From Nanobdellota archaeon (GTDB taxonomy: Archaea > Nanobdellota > Nanobdellia > Pacearchaeales > GW2011-AR1), in the NCBI GenBank assembly GCA_027858295.1, contig JAQICZ010000004.1:1-64000 (forward strand): 64,000 nucleotides of DNA, in the 5' to 3' direction. The notes below the pieces were generated by a model. That model saw only the letters and a list, made by a program, of their open reading frames with translations, made no database searches and was not told the DNA's origin. Below, piece after piece: positions 27,802 to 36,801 of this stretch (position 1 is the stretch's first letter; each line of letters begins with the position of its first letter). Made by a program: the position numbers and the translations under genes.

Positions 27802-28494
27802 ATGGATATTATTGAGTCGTTAAAGGAAGAGGCTAAGTATTTGCTTGAGGAAGGAGAAGGGGTTCATGATTGGGATCATACTCTTCGTGTTTATAATTTA
27901 GCTATGCATATTGGGCAGATTGAGTGTGCTGATTTGGAGGTTCTTGGGATTGCTGCTATTTTGCATGACATTGGCCGTCCGACCGAATCAAAGCTTCGGA
28001 GCTGTGAATCGTTAATCGTCGACCGTAAACCGTTGAACGTGGACCGTAAACCGAAAGACCCTTGTCATGCTGAGATTGGGGCTTTAATGGCGGAAGGGAT
28101 TCTAACAGGATATGGACTTGGAAAGGAGACAATCGAAAAGATTAAAGGTTGCATTTTAAAACATCGATTTAGCAGGGGTCATACTCCGGAGACTAAAGAG
28201 GAAAAGATTCTTTATGATGCGGATAAGATTGATAATATTGGAGCAATTGGAATTCTACGGGCGGCTAATTATTCTGGAACTTACAATGGAAGAACTCATA
28301 ATCCTGAAGTTCATCATGAAGATGTTCGGGCTTATTCTAGGGAAGACACAGCATATCAGCATTATCATATCAAGTTAAAGAAGATTAAGGATAAGTTGTT
28401 TACAGCTGAGGCAAAGAGGATTGCTGAAGGGCGGCATGATTTTATGAAGGATTTTTTTGATCGGGTTAATGCTGAGTGTCGTGGGGAAATTTAG
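27802..28494 (+). CDS. HD-domain phosphohydrolase
   Basis: HDWDHTLRVYNLAMHI...AILHDIGRP...LYDADKIDNIGAIGI. Confidence 0.9.
   Translation: MDIIESLKEEAKYLLEEGEGVHDWDHTLRVYNLAMHIGQIECADLEVLGIAAILHDIGRPTESKLRSCESLIVDRKPLNVDRKPKDPCHAEIGALMAEGILTGYGLGKETIEKIKGCILKHRFSRGHTPETKEEKILYDADKIDNIGAIGILRAANYSGTYNGRTHNPEVHHEDVRAYSREDTAYQHYHIKLKKIKDKLFTAEAKRIAEGRHDFMKDFFDRVNAECRGEI
28002..28053. repeat. degenerate heptamer array inside the HD-domain CDS
   Basis: ctgtgaa tcgttaa tcgtcga ccgtaaa ccgttga acgtgga ccgtaaa ccg; reverse complement of the 6922-7019 heptamer type. Confidence 0.9.
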
Positions 28495-28549
28495 ATTTGG
28501 TAAATTTCTATATTAAATAGGTAAAAGTTGACTTAATTATTATTACACT

Positions 28550-28655
28550 CACGAAGATTTTTGCCCGTCTTCGACAGGGCTAAAATCATCTCCGTTGGGA
28601 ATATTTAATTAGTGTCACAGGGGACCAAAGTCGCTTGCTGGAGATTATTACCAGC
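28550..28655 (+). repeat. modular intergenic repeat
   Basis: TGCCCGTCTTCGACAGGGCTAAAATCATCTCCGTTGGG...ATTTAATTAGTGTCACAGGGGACCAAAGTCGCTTGCTGGAGATTA. Confidence 0.65.
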
Positions 28656-28813
28656 TTACTTTAATATTCCTAGTTAACTATTATATTTTGCACACTCAAA
28701 ACATCTTCTCAATTTTGAATTATTTTTTGTCAAGATGCTGCTAAATCATTTCGCCGTGTACTTACTGTACACAAGAAATTATTTAGTAGTATATTGGTAA
28801 AAAAGAAACAAAA

Positions 28814-29398
28814 TTATATGCCACGGACATCGAGTTCGTTATTAACAACCGCTACAACTTGAGATGCAAAGTATATATGGGGGCCGACAGTTACTGGTGT
28901 TAGAATTTTTCTTAGGTATTTTTCTTCTTTTTTTGGAAAGCCTTCATGGTCTCCTAAAAGGAAGGCACATTCATCAGGGATTTCTATGTCCCTTAGGGAT
29001 TCTCCTTTTTTATCTAACATGAATATTTCTACATCTTTTGCCATTAGTTCGTCAATCACTCTCATTACTGATTTTTTTTCTACAAAGCATCCTGGGAAAA
29101 CTTCTTTTTTTTCTCCGGGTTTGTATTTGTAAAGTAATTTTTTCATGATAGTTGCTACGTCTTTTTTTGAAATGGGGGTGTCGTCGTTTACTAGAATTTC
29201 TATGTGCTTTGGGGGATCGGGCATTCCGTTTAGGATCAGGTGAAATGTTACGTCTTTTCTGAAGTCGTGTGATAGAAACAATCCTTGTATTAAGGAGTGA
29301 ATTGCGATGTCGATTCGTCCTGCTTTCATTAGATTCCCATCTGAGATTGCTTTTCCTGAAGTTGTTCCTGATGCTGAATAATAGATGAAGTGTTTCAT
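28814..29398 (-). CDS. trmY: tRNA (pseudouridine-54 N1)-methyltransferase TrmY
   Basis: SPOUT-type FLLGDHEGFPKKEEKYL...VTVGPHIYFASQVVAVVNNELD; N-terminal IAIHSLIQGLFLSHDFRKDVTFHLILNG. Confidence 0.85.
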   Translation of the reverse strand: MKHFIYYSASGTTSGKAISDGNLMKAGRIDIAIHSLIQGLFLSHDFRKDVTFHLILNGMPDPPKHIEILVNDDTPISKKDVATIMKKLLYKYKPGEKKEVFPGCFVEKKSVMRVIDELMAKDVEIFMLDKKGESLRDIEIPDECAFLLGDHEGFPKKEEKYLRKILTPVTVGPHIYFASQVVAVVNNELDVRGI

Positions 29399-29562
29399 AA
29401 AAGGGGAAAGAGTTATTGAGTTTTAAGGGTTTTGATTGAGCTGGAAGTTGGAGGTTGGAAGCTTAAAGTTAAAGGTTTAAATCTTTTGTAGTATCTCCGA
29501 TAACTTTTTTAAAATTTACAATTAACTGTGTAGTTTAAAATAAAAAATCACTGGCAACCAGA

Positions 29563-29655
29563 ATTGACAAATTAAATTATCCGTTCGCGTAATGCCATTC
29601 GCTTGGGTTTGTGGCTTGCCAAAAAAACTGCGGTATTTTTGTATCTGCGTGCAAT
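29563..29655 (+). repeat. modular intergenic repeat with inserted CCATTCGC hairpin module
   Basis: AAATTAAATTATCCGTTCGCG-TAATGCCATTCGCTTGGGTTTGTGGCTTGCCAAAAAAACTGCGGTATTTTTGTAT-CTGCGTGCA. Confidence 0.85.
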
Positions 29656-29818
29656 AGTTTTTTAGACAATATACTAGTTTTAAGAAATGAATTTTATCGC
29701 TAGATAAATTATGTTAGTGTTTATATTGAAGACTTCTTTTATAGGTATTAGAGATACTGCTTTTGGGTTGGAGAATGGAGGATACGAAAATTGCTGGGCG
29801 AGTTAGAAATATTGCTAA

Positions 29819-30064
29819 TTATCTTTTTGGGTATTTGTTATCTGGTTCAGAACCAACAACCCAATGACCTGGAACATAATTTCTTATCATTTCTGCCTTT
29901 TCTTTCCAATAATATTCTTCAGAGTTGAAGTGATTTTGTACTTCTTCAAACGCCTTATTAAGAGACTCTGCAATTTTTGATTCTTCTGGTGTCATTGGCT
30001 TTTCCCTAAACTTCTTAGCAGATTCATAAATACTATCTTTTCCAACTAAATTCTCAACTGACAT
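29819..30064 (-). CDS. hypothetical protein, 81 aa
   Basis: Intact ORF. Confidence 0.5.
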   Translation of the reverse strand: MSVENLVGKDSIYESAKKFREKPMTPEESKIAESLNKAFEEVQNHFNSEEYYWKEKAEMIRNYVPGHWVVGSEPDNKYPKR

Positions 30065-30175
30065 AATAAACTCAAATATTAGAAGTTTCTATCCTTTTTC
30101 ATTATTAACAACTGCCAATTATAGTCTTAATTGTTTTATTATTGTACTAACGAATCAAAGTCAAATTTTGTAATC

Positions 30176-31201
30176 TTATGAAAAGACTAAAATACTAACT
30201 AAGAAAATCAAATACAATAATAATAGTAAAATTCCTTCTCTTCTTGATATTTCATAGTTTGTTTTAATAAAAATTAAGACTGTTATTGTTGCGACGGCAA
30301 GGAAGGGAAATAGCATTAAGATGTTTTCTTTTATTGCTATTAGCGGATGTATTACAGCTGAAATTCCTAAGATTAAAAGCGTATTTGTTATGCAAGAACC
30401 TATAGAATTTCCTATGGCAACACTACCTATCTTTTTTGAAGAAGCGGAAATGGCAACTGAAAGTTCTGGCATAGTTGTTCCAATTGATATTATTACTCCT
30501 AAGATTAGGGGTGCGACATTAAAATAATTTGCAATAAATAATGCCTTGTTTAAAACCAATACTGCAGAGAAATAGACCATAGTTATACCAACTATCATAA
30601 AGAAATAATGCCTAAAGGAATTACCTCGTTTCTTTTTTGTATGATTATTATTCTTTGACAATCTCAGAAAGACACCTCTCTTTAGATAAGACAAATATCC
30701 AAATTTTACGAAATACTCAGCAAAGTCGGCAAAATTATACTGCTTCTTTATATCCTTTTTTGATTCTATGATAAAAACAGTATATGCTACATATAACAAT
30801 AAAAATATAACTCCTTCAAGAAGTGATAATTTACCGTCTGACAATAATAATAAAAGTAACGACATTACAAATAACAAGAAATAGCCATCCCGCCTCAAGA
30901 CATCTTTTTCAAGTTTAACTTTTGAGAAGATTGCAGTTATTCCTATTATTAGTGTTAAGTTTGCTATGTTTGCACCTATTATTGTTCCGAGGATTAACCC
31001 GCTTTGGCCCTTTAGGGAAGCTACTACTGATGATGTCAGTTCTGGTAAAGAAGTCCCAAGAGCCACAAGAGTTAGCCCTATGATGAACTCAGAAACTCCG
31101 AATCTCCTTGCAAGTTGAGACGAAGACCCTACAAAGATACCAGAACCTTTTATTAGAAATACTAGGCCTAAGATTAAAAGTATAATTGAAATAAGCAGCA
31201 T
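30176..31201 (-). CDS. Na+/Ca2+ exchanger (CaCA family)
   Basis: Duplicated alpha repeats: IGLTLVALGTSLPELTSSV and LGVIISIGTTMPELSVAI, ~11 TM. Confidence 0.95.
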   Translation of the reverse strand: MLLISIILLILGLVFLIKGSGIFVGSSSQLARRFGVSEFIIGLTLVALGTSLPELTSSVVASLKGQSGLILGTIIGANIANLTLIIGITAIFSKVKLEKDVLRRDGYFLLFVMSLLLLLLSDGKLSLLEGVIFLLLYVAYTVFIIESKKDIKKQYNFADFAEYFVKFGYLSYLKRGVFLRLSKNNNHTKKKRGNSFRHYFFMIVGITMVYFSAVLVLNKALFIANYFNVAPLILGVIISIGTTMPELSVAISASSKKIGSVAIGNSIGSCITNTLLILGISAVIHPLIAIKENILMLFPFLAVATITVLIFIKTNYEISRREGILLLLLYLIFLVSILVFS

Positions 31202-31249
31202 CTAAAGAAAAGGGATTTCTTAATTAAAAATCTAGTGGCTAATCCTGGC

Positions 31250-32143
31250 TTAATGAATTGGCTGCAAAGTAAATTCGCTACGAGCGAACATGTTTCCTTC
31301 ATTGATTACCTTGAATACTCCGATGAATTTGTTTTTTGAGAAGGCTACTACTTTATCGTCTTTTTTGTAGTCTAGGTATTTTCTTTCGGTTACTTCGTCT
31401 TTGTGGATTGGGGATCCGTGAAAAACTGCTCTTACGGCTTTTTCTTTTATTTCGATTACTGGGAATATTTTTGAGATTACTTCACCAGGGATTAACATTC
31501 TTCGCAGTGCTGTTGAGTTTCCGGTGTTGTGGTCTTCTACTGCTTTGTCGAATTCGTAGAGTGTATTTGAGGGATAGTAGGCATCATCTTCAAAGAATAT
31601 TCCTGCATCTGTTCTTCTTAGTTCTAACATGTGGGCTTCACTCCCTAGTTTTTTCCCGAGATCTACGCAGAGTGTTCTGATGTATGTTCCACCTTGGCAA
31701 GCTACTTTGAATAGAACATCTTTGCCTTTCTTTTCCAGAATGTCAAATGAATAAATTGTTCTTGGTCTTAGTTGTCTTTTTACGGCTGATTTTACTGGAG
31801 GCATTTGGATAATTTCTCCGATGAAGTTTTCTTTGATTGCTTCTCTGATTTTTTCCATAGGGACTTCATCGTGCATTCTCATTATTCCAACATATGTTTT
31901 ATCTTCTCCTAAAAAATATCCAGCGAGTTTACAAGCTCTGTTAATTCCAACGGGAATCACGCCTGTTACTGCGGGATCGAGTGTTCCAAAGTGTGAAGTT
32001 TTACTTGCCCTTAATCTTTTTTTTATGAATTCTGAATTTTGGAAGGAGGTTGGACCTCTGGACTTGTTAATGTTTATTATTGAAAATTCTAGAAGTTCCT
32101 TCATTGACTTCTTTGCTTTGATTTTTTCTAGGTCGATTTGCAT
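31250..32143 (-). CDS. tRNA/rRNA pseudouridine synthase Cbf5/TruB
   Basis: SHFGTLDPAVTGVIPVGINRACKL; GGTYIRTLCVDLGKKLGSEAHMLELRRTDAG; PUA-like C-terminus. Confidence 0.92.
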   Translation of the reverse strand: MQIDLEKIKAKKSMKELLEFSIININKSRGPTSFQNSEFIKKRLRASKTSHFGTLDPAVTGVIPVGINRACKLAGYFLGEDKTYVGIMRMHDEVPMEKIREAIKENFIGEIIQMPPVKSAVKRQLRPRTIYSFDILEKKGKDVLFKVACQGGTYIRTLCVDLGKKLGSEAHMLELRRTDAGIFFEDDAYYPSNTLYEFDKAVEDHNTGNSTALRRMLIPGEVISKIFPVIEIKEKAVRAVFHGSPIHKDEVTERKYLDYKKDDKVVAFSKNKFIGVFKVINEGNMFARSEFTLQPIH

Positions 32144-32300
32144 AAATATAGTGGGAATGGGAGGTTTTTAAGAGTTTAGAGGGGAAGGTCTGTGAATTTT
32201 CATGTGGGAAATTGGGTAAAGGTGAGGACGGACTGATATATTTAGATAGTCGTTCGCGATGAGGTCTTATGTCCGGTGTAGAATTAAAAACTAATAGAAT

Positions 32301-32344
32301 AAGGCAGATTGATATGTTGAATTATTCGTTCGCGCTGCGTGCAA
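32301..32344 (+). repeat. modular intergenic repeat (core form)
   Basis: AAGGCAGATTGATATGTTGAATTATTCGTTCGCGCTGCGTGCA. Confidence 0.85.
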
Positions 32345-32377
32345 AAAAAAAAGAGGGGGTCTTTAATTCTAAATAAG

Positions 32378-32959
32378 TCATTTTAATTTTTGCCTCTGAT
32401 TTAACTCACTCCTCCAGAAATCTTTTGCTATAGCATCAATTGAGATTGGTCCAAAATAAAGGGAGTTATTTGCAATGTATTTTGACTGTTTTATATTTTT
32501 TAATTTCTCCAAGTTCTCTTGTAGCCTAGAATCATAAAAGCCTGAGATGTGCTCTTTTTTACCAAATTCAATCGTTCCTTTTGATAAATAATTTAACTTT
32601 AATAAATCAACTTTTGCTAAATATTCTTGAGCCGATGGAAAGCGAACATGCATATAAGGAATTCTCCTAACAACTGATTTAATTTGATTTTCACTAGTAC
32701 AAGAATCTAGCTTTTCCTGATAGATGTGTTTTCCAAAATGATAGACCATTCCATCTTCCCCATCTATATAATCCAATTCTTTTATGAATGAAGGAATTTC
32801 TAAATTTCCTGTTAGTCCATACTTCATTCCTGAATCTGACAATCTCCGTTCTAAACTTTCTCCATGCAAGATGGTGTTTATTTTTGCCATTCCGTATGCC
32901 TCTGGAAGATCAATTATCATTTCTGAAATCAATTGAGGTACTAATATTTTATTTTTCAT
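32378..32959 (-). CDS. hypothetical protein, 193 aa
   Basis: Intact ORF; start overlaps stop of the upstream gene (ATGA). Confidence 0.7.
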   Translation of the reverse strand: MKNKILVPQLISEMIIDLPEAYGMAKINTILHGESLERRLSDSGMKYGLTGNLEIPSFIKELDYIDGEDGMVYHFGKHIYQEKLDSCTSENQIKSVVRRIPYMHVRFPSAQEYLAKVDLLKLNYLSKGTIEFGKKEHISGFYDSRLQENLEKLKNIKQSKYIANNSLYFGPISIDAIAKDFWRSELNQRQKLK

Positions 32960-33747
32960 TTTAATTTTTGCCTCCCAAAAGCTATTAATTTTTTTGCATC
33001 ACGAACAAATTCAGTTGAATTTCTTCCATAACGATTGATGATGGAAGTTTTCTCATCTTCTTCTAAAAAAGAAGGCAACTCATCTGGATTCATTTCTTTT
33101 TTTAATCCTAATTTAATTGAATAATCTAGAAAACTCCAAAAAGGATTTCCATAATTAACTTCTAGATTTGCAGCTTTTCCAATACTTTCTTTTGGCAATA
33201 CATAAACGCCCCTATTTCTAGGACTATCTTCCTCTACCATTAAATTATCTCCAAGGGAGAGTCTTTTTTCCAAATTACTTAAAATTTCAGCTAAGTGAAT
33301 TTTTGAATATTCTTTTCCATAAATTCCGATACATTTTGCACCATCTTTGGATAGATGTAAATTATCTTTTAGATTAAATTTATTTTTTAATGAATAGAAC
33401 ATTTTTCCTCCATTTTCAAATTTATACGAAAAACCACTATTGGATGTTAGCAATTGTTGACCACAATCTTTGCTTTTTCCCGCTATGTTTCTAAGTTGAA
33501 AAATATCCGCATAGAGCAGCAAAGGAAAATCATCTTTATTCATTGCTCTCATTCTTAAATTTGGCTGAAGATAATTCTTTTCTCCAACTAAATAGAAACC
33601 GTGAAAGTTTTTTTGTTCTGCGTTCATTTGCTCACAAAATTCGTTCTTTTCGTTATCTGTTTCAAGCTCCACTATCTTATCAATTAATTCGGCATTATGC
33701 CTAAATTTCTTATATATCTGTCCTGGTGTGAATTTTAATTCTTTCAT
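32956..33747 (-). CDS. hypothetical protein, 263 aa
   Basis: Intact ORF; its 3' end TCATTTTAATTTTTGCCTC is repeated at the 3' end of the following gene. Confidence 0.7.
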   Translation of the reverse strand: MKELKFTPGQIYKKFRHNAELIDKIVELETDNEKNEFCEQMNAEQKNFHGFYLVGEKNYLQPNLRMRAMNKDDFPLLLYADIFQLRNIAGKSKDCGQQLLTSNSGFSYKFENGGKMFYSLKNKFNLKDNLHLSKDGAKCIGIYGKEYSKIHLAEILSNLEKRLSLGDNLMVEEDSPRNRGVYVLPKESIGKAANLEVNYGNPFWSFLDYSIKLGLKKEMNPDELPSFLEEDEKTSIINRYGRNSTEFVRDAKKLIAFGRQKLK

Positions 33748-33823
33748 GATAATCCTTAATTTTAGATAATTATATAGCTTTGTCGTAGTATAATTCCGAC
33801 AGTTTTAAGTAGTTTTATTTACT

Positions 33824-34561
33824 ATGTTTTTTATGGAAATAATAAATGGTCTTGAGAAATATGGGTTGAGTTATCGGGAGGCTATTGTGTATAAGGAACT
33901 TTTGGTATTGGGTTTAGCTACAGCTAGTGAGGTTTCAAAGAGGACAAAAATTCTTCGGCAAACGACTTATGAAATTATTGATAAACTTCTGGAAAAGGGC
34001 CTTATCTCTTTTGTTATTAAGAATCATGTTAAACATTTTGAGGCTACTGATCCTAAAAGGTTTAATGAGCTGCTCACGGAAAAGAAAGAGGCTATTGACA
34101 ATGTGCTTTTTGAGATGGAGCAACTTCGGGCGGGACAGACAAAAAAACCTCTTGTTGAAACTTATGAGGGGATTGAGGGACTTAAGACTATTTATGGAAA
34201 AATGATTCGTGACAACCCTCGTGAACTTTTTGAAATTGGAAATACTGCGAGTTTTTCTGAAATTTTGAAATTATATTTTATTGAAAATTATATGCAAAAA
34301 AGGATACAAAATAAAACTAAGCTAAAATTAATTACTGACATTAGTGGTAAGGATTTATTTTCTACTAATAAAAAACAGTTTAGGGAAACTCGGTTTAGTA
34401 AGAAGCTGGATGGAGTTAAAACTGCCACATATCTTTATGAAGATGTTGTTATAATAATTACTTTTGATAATCAACCAATGGGTGTTTTAATTCAGAATCA
34501 ATTAATTGCTGATACGCAAAAAATTCAGTTTGAAAGTTTATGGAACGAGAGTCGGAATTAA
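33824..34561 (+). CDS. TrmB-family transcriptional regulator
   Basis: GLSYREAIVYKELLVLGLATASEVSKRTKILRQTTYEIIDKLLEKGLI; paralogous to 20820-21551. Confidence 0.88.
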   Translation: MFFMEIINGLEKYGLSYREAIVYKELLVLGLATASEVSKRTKILRQTTYEIIDKLLEKGLISFVIKNHVKHFEATDPKRFNELLTEKKEAIDNVLFEMEQLRAGQTKKPLVETYEGIEGLKTIYGKMIRDNPRELFEIGNTASFSEILKLYFIENYMQKRIQNKTKLKLITDISGKDLFSTNKKQFRETRFSKKLDGVKTATYLYEDVVIIITFDNQPMGVLIQNQLIADTQKIQFESLWNESRN

Positions 34562-34570
34562 GTTTTAATA

Positions 34571-34720
34571 TTGCTGAGCAGAGCTCAGTTATTAGGGCAG
34601 ATTGGTATACTGAATTAGTCGTTCGCGTAATGCCATTCGCTTTGGGTATATGGCTTGCCAAAAAAGCTGCGGCATTTTTGTATCTGCGTGCATATAGGGT
34701 TAGAGATTAACAGAGTAGTT
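34571..34720 (+). repeat. modular intergenic repeat, near-complete form with inserted hairpin module
   Basis: GCTGAGCAGAGCTCAGTTATTAGGGCAGATTGGTATACTGAATTAGTCGTTCGCG-[TAATGCCATTCGCTTTGGGTATATGGC..TTTTTGTAT]-CTGCGTGCA...GATTAACAGAGTAGTT. Confidence 0.9.
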
Positions 34721-34866
34721 ATAATAAATTTGAACAATTGAGAGTAATTAGAATAAGATATTGCCCCATATAATCTGGGGACTGAGAAGATTCACTCAGG
34801 TTCTCGCGCCCTCCTTGTGGTGGAGTTAGAGACCTGAATATCTAATGGTATTTACTTTGTGATAGT

Positions 34867-35892
34867 TTATTCTAGAAATTCGTTTTCGGCCTCTTCACGT
34901 TCGGAGGTTGGATATTCTTCAACTTTTTCGATTTTGATTTGTCCTATCATTTTTCTTACTAGGCTTGGGGCTAAGATTACTTTATTTTTATCTTCGTCTA
35001 TGTAATATTTGTTTAAGGGAAGTGTGTCTGTAATATCTTTTATGTTTTCGCATCTAAAGTATACGTTTAGACCGTCTTCATTTCTTTTTGCGTATTTCAT
35101 TTGTTTGTAATTCTTTAATCTGTTTTTGTATTGATGATTGTTCTTTAGGTCTGCTGTACACATATGAATTCTTAATTTGGGAAAGCTATTTTCTAATCTT
35201 TTTGCGAGGTCTCGGCCTGCTTCTATTGAGTCTGAGATTGTGTAACCATCTTCTGTTAGATCATAGTTTTTTCCCATGTGCTTTTCTGAATATTCTCCTG
35301 ATTCTAATTCATTTAGGTTTAGGAATGATATTGTGTCTTGAACTGATTTTATTATTTGCCATATTTCTTCTTTTTTGTCTGGGAACATTGGGAGTTCAAC
35401 ACCTATTTGTTTTTTATTCCAGAATTTACTTGCTAGTTTTATTTTTGCAGCTTCTTCTTCTAGGTCTTTATCGAAGTCGGGGTGAAATCTTATTTCGTCA
35501 ATGTAGTGAGAGAGCTTTTCTAGGGTTTCTTCTGTTACTAATTTTGTTGAGACGTAGATGTGAATATGAAATTTCCTTCCAAAGGTTTCTTTTAGTTTTT
35601 TTGCAAGAGCTAATGTTCTGTCTAATTTTAGTAAGGGATCTCCGCCTGTTAGGGAACATCCTTTTGCTCCTTGAGCTTTTATTTCTTCTGCGATTCCTGA
35701 GAAGTTTTTCACTTTTCTTTCGTTTGAATATGTCGAGTCTATGTCTTTTCTCATTTTTGAGAGTGGGCAGAACTTACAGCCTCTTGAACATAAGCCTGTT
35801 ACGAATAAGACCATTTTTTGTCCTTTTACACAAAGTTTACAGCCTTGTGGCAGGGAATTTGTTTTGTATGAATTGTATTTTGTTTGTTTCAT
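34867..35892 (-). CDS. radical SAM protein
   Basis: CSRGCKFCPLS (CxxxCxxC) and GGDPLLKLDRTL. Confidence 0.9.
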   Translation of the reverse strand: MKQTKYNSYKTNSLPQGCKLCVKGQKMVLFVTGLCSRGCKFCPLSKMRKDIDSTYSNERKVKNFSGIAEEIKAQGAKGCSLTGGDPLLKLDRTLALAKKLKETFGRKFHIHIYVSTKLVTEETLEKLSHYIDEIRFHPDFDKDLEEEAAKIKLASKFWNKKQIGVELPMFPDKKEEIWQIIKSVQDTISFLNLNELESGEYSEKHMGKNYDLTEDGYTISDSIEAGRDLAKRLENSFPKLRIHMCTADLKNNHQYKNRLKNYKQMKYAKRNEDGLNVYFRCENIKDITDTLPLNKYYIDEDKNKVILAPSLVRKMIGQIKIEKVEEYPTSEREEAENEFLE

Positions 35893-35979
35893 AAGAATGG
35901 AAGAAATTGGGGGTTTTTATGGGTTTTGGGGAAGAAAGGTAGCAAGTATTAGGCGAAGGCAAGGGCAAAATAATTACTG

Positions 35980-36050
35980 AGCTAAAGCTCAATTATTAAG
36001 GCTGTTGAGATAGTCACTCCGCTGAGGGCAAATATTGTTGTGGAGTAGAG
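35980..36050 (+). repeat. modular intergenic repeat
   Basis: TGAGCTAAAGCTCAATTATTAAGGCTGTTGAGATAGTCACTCCGCTGAGGGCAAATATT. Confidence 0.75.
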
Positions 36051-36239
36051 ACGTTTTATAGTACCAATGGCATGACCCGATAGGGGAAGCTGGGCCTCAG
36101 TTGAGATTTAATGGAGTAAATTATGCCCGCAGCGCAGCGGAGCATATTATGCCTTCTGTGGGTGGGAGTTTCATATCAGTGATAAGTACTAAAGCAACAA
36201 AAAGCTGAGATGAATTGTTTGGGAGGGGATAAAATGGTT

Positions 36240-36360
36240 TACCATTCACTTGTTTGTATGGGTGTCAAAAATTCAGACAGGCCAAATTGATTGAAAAACA
36301 ATTTGACGAATTTTTGTATGGGAGTTATCAATCTGAATATCTAATTTGGTTAAGTCAAAT
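36240..36360 (+). repeat. bulged hairpin module plus GGAGTTATCAATCTGAATATCTAATT tail
   Basis: ACCATTCACTTGTTTGTATGGGTGTCAAAAATTCAGACAGGCCAAATTGATTGAAAAACAATTTGACGAATTTTTGTATGGGAGTTATC. Confidence 0.85.
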
Positions 36361-36370
36361 TGAAAAATTG

Positions 36371-36448
36371 CGAGCTAAAGCTCGTTACTAAGACATTCAA
36401 TTAGTCGCTCCGCTGGGGTCATAAATTGAAACTTAACTAACAAAGAAA
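36371..36448 (+). repeat. modular intergenic repeat with 5' hairpin
   Basis: TTGCGAGCTAAAGCTCGTTACTAAGACATTCAATTAGTCGCTCCGCTGGGGTCATAAATTG...AACTAACAAAGAAATTTT. Confidence 0.75.
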
Positions 36449-36450
36449 TT

Positions 36451-36801
36451 TTATATTAATTTAAAGTGAATGGCAAGAGTTCCATATTTTAATTCCTCTT
36501 TTTTTGAGTAATATTTATAGAATTCACTTACGAATTCATCTTTTGTTCCATACCAATCCCAATCTTTCAAATTTGTATTACCATACATTTCTGCGAATGT
36601 TTTTTGATTCTCAATGTTATCAACAACTACTTGAAGTTTTTCTTCTGAACCCCTTAAGACAAATTCTATTTCATCTCCAACTTTTAAGAGCTGTCTTTTT
36701 TCATCAAGAAGTCTTCCCTCTACTGTTTTTTTTCCAGATTTTATTTTTTTAAAAGGTAAATTGTTAAGATGCATAATATGCCTCATTTTAGAACTTCCCA
36801 T
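36451..36801 (-). CDS. ASCH-domain protein
   Basis: MHLNNLPFKKIKSGKKTVEGRLLDEKRQLLKVGDEIEFVLRG. Confidence 0.85.
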   Translation of the reverse strand: MGSSKMRHIMHLNNLPFKKIKSGKKTVEGRLLDEKRQLLKVGDEIEFVLRGSEEKLQVVVDNIENQKTFAEMYGNTNLKDWDWYGTKDEFVSEFYKYYSKKEELKYGTLAIHFKLI

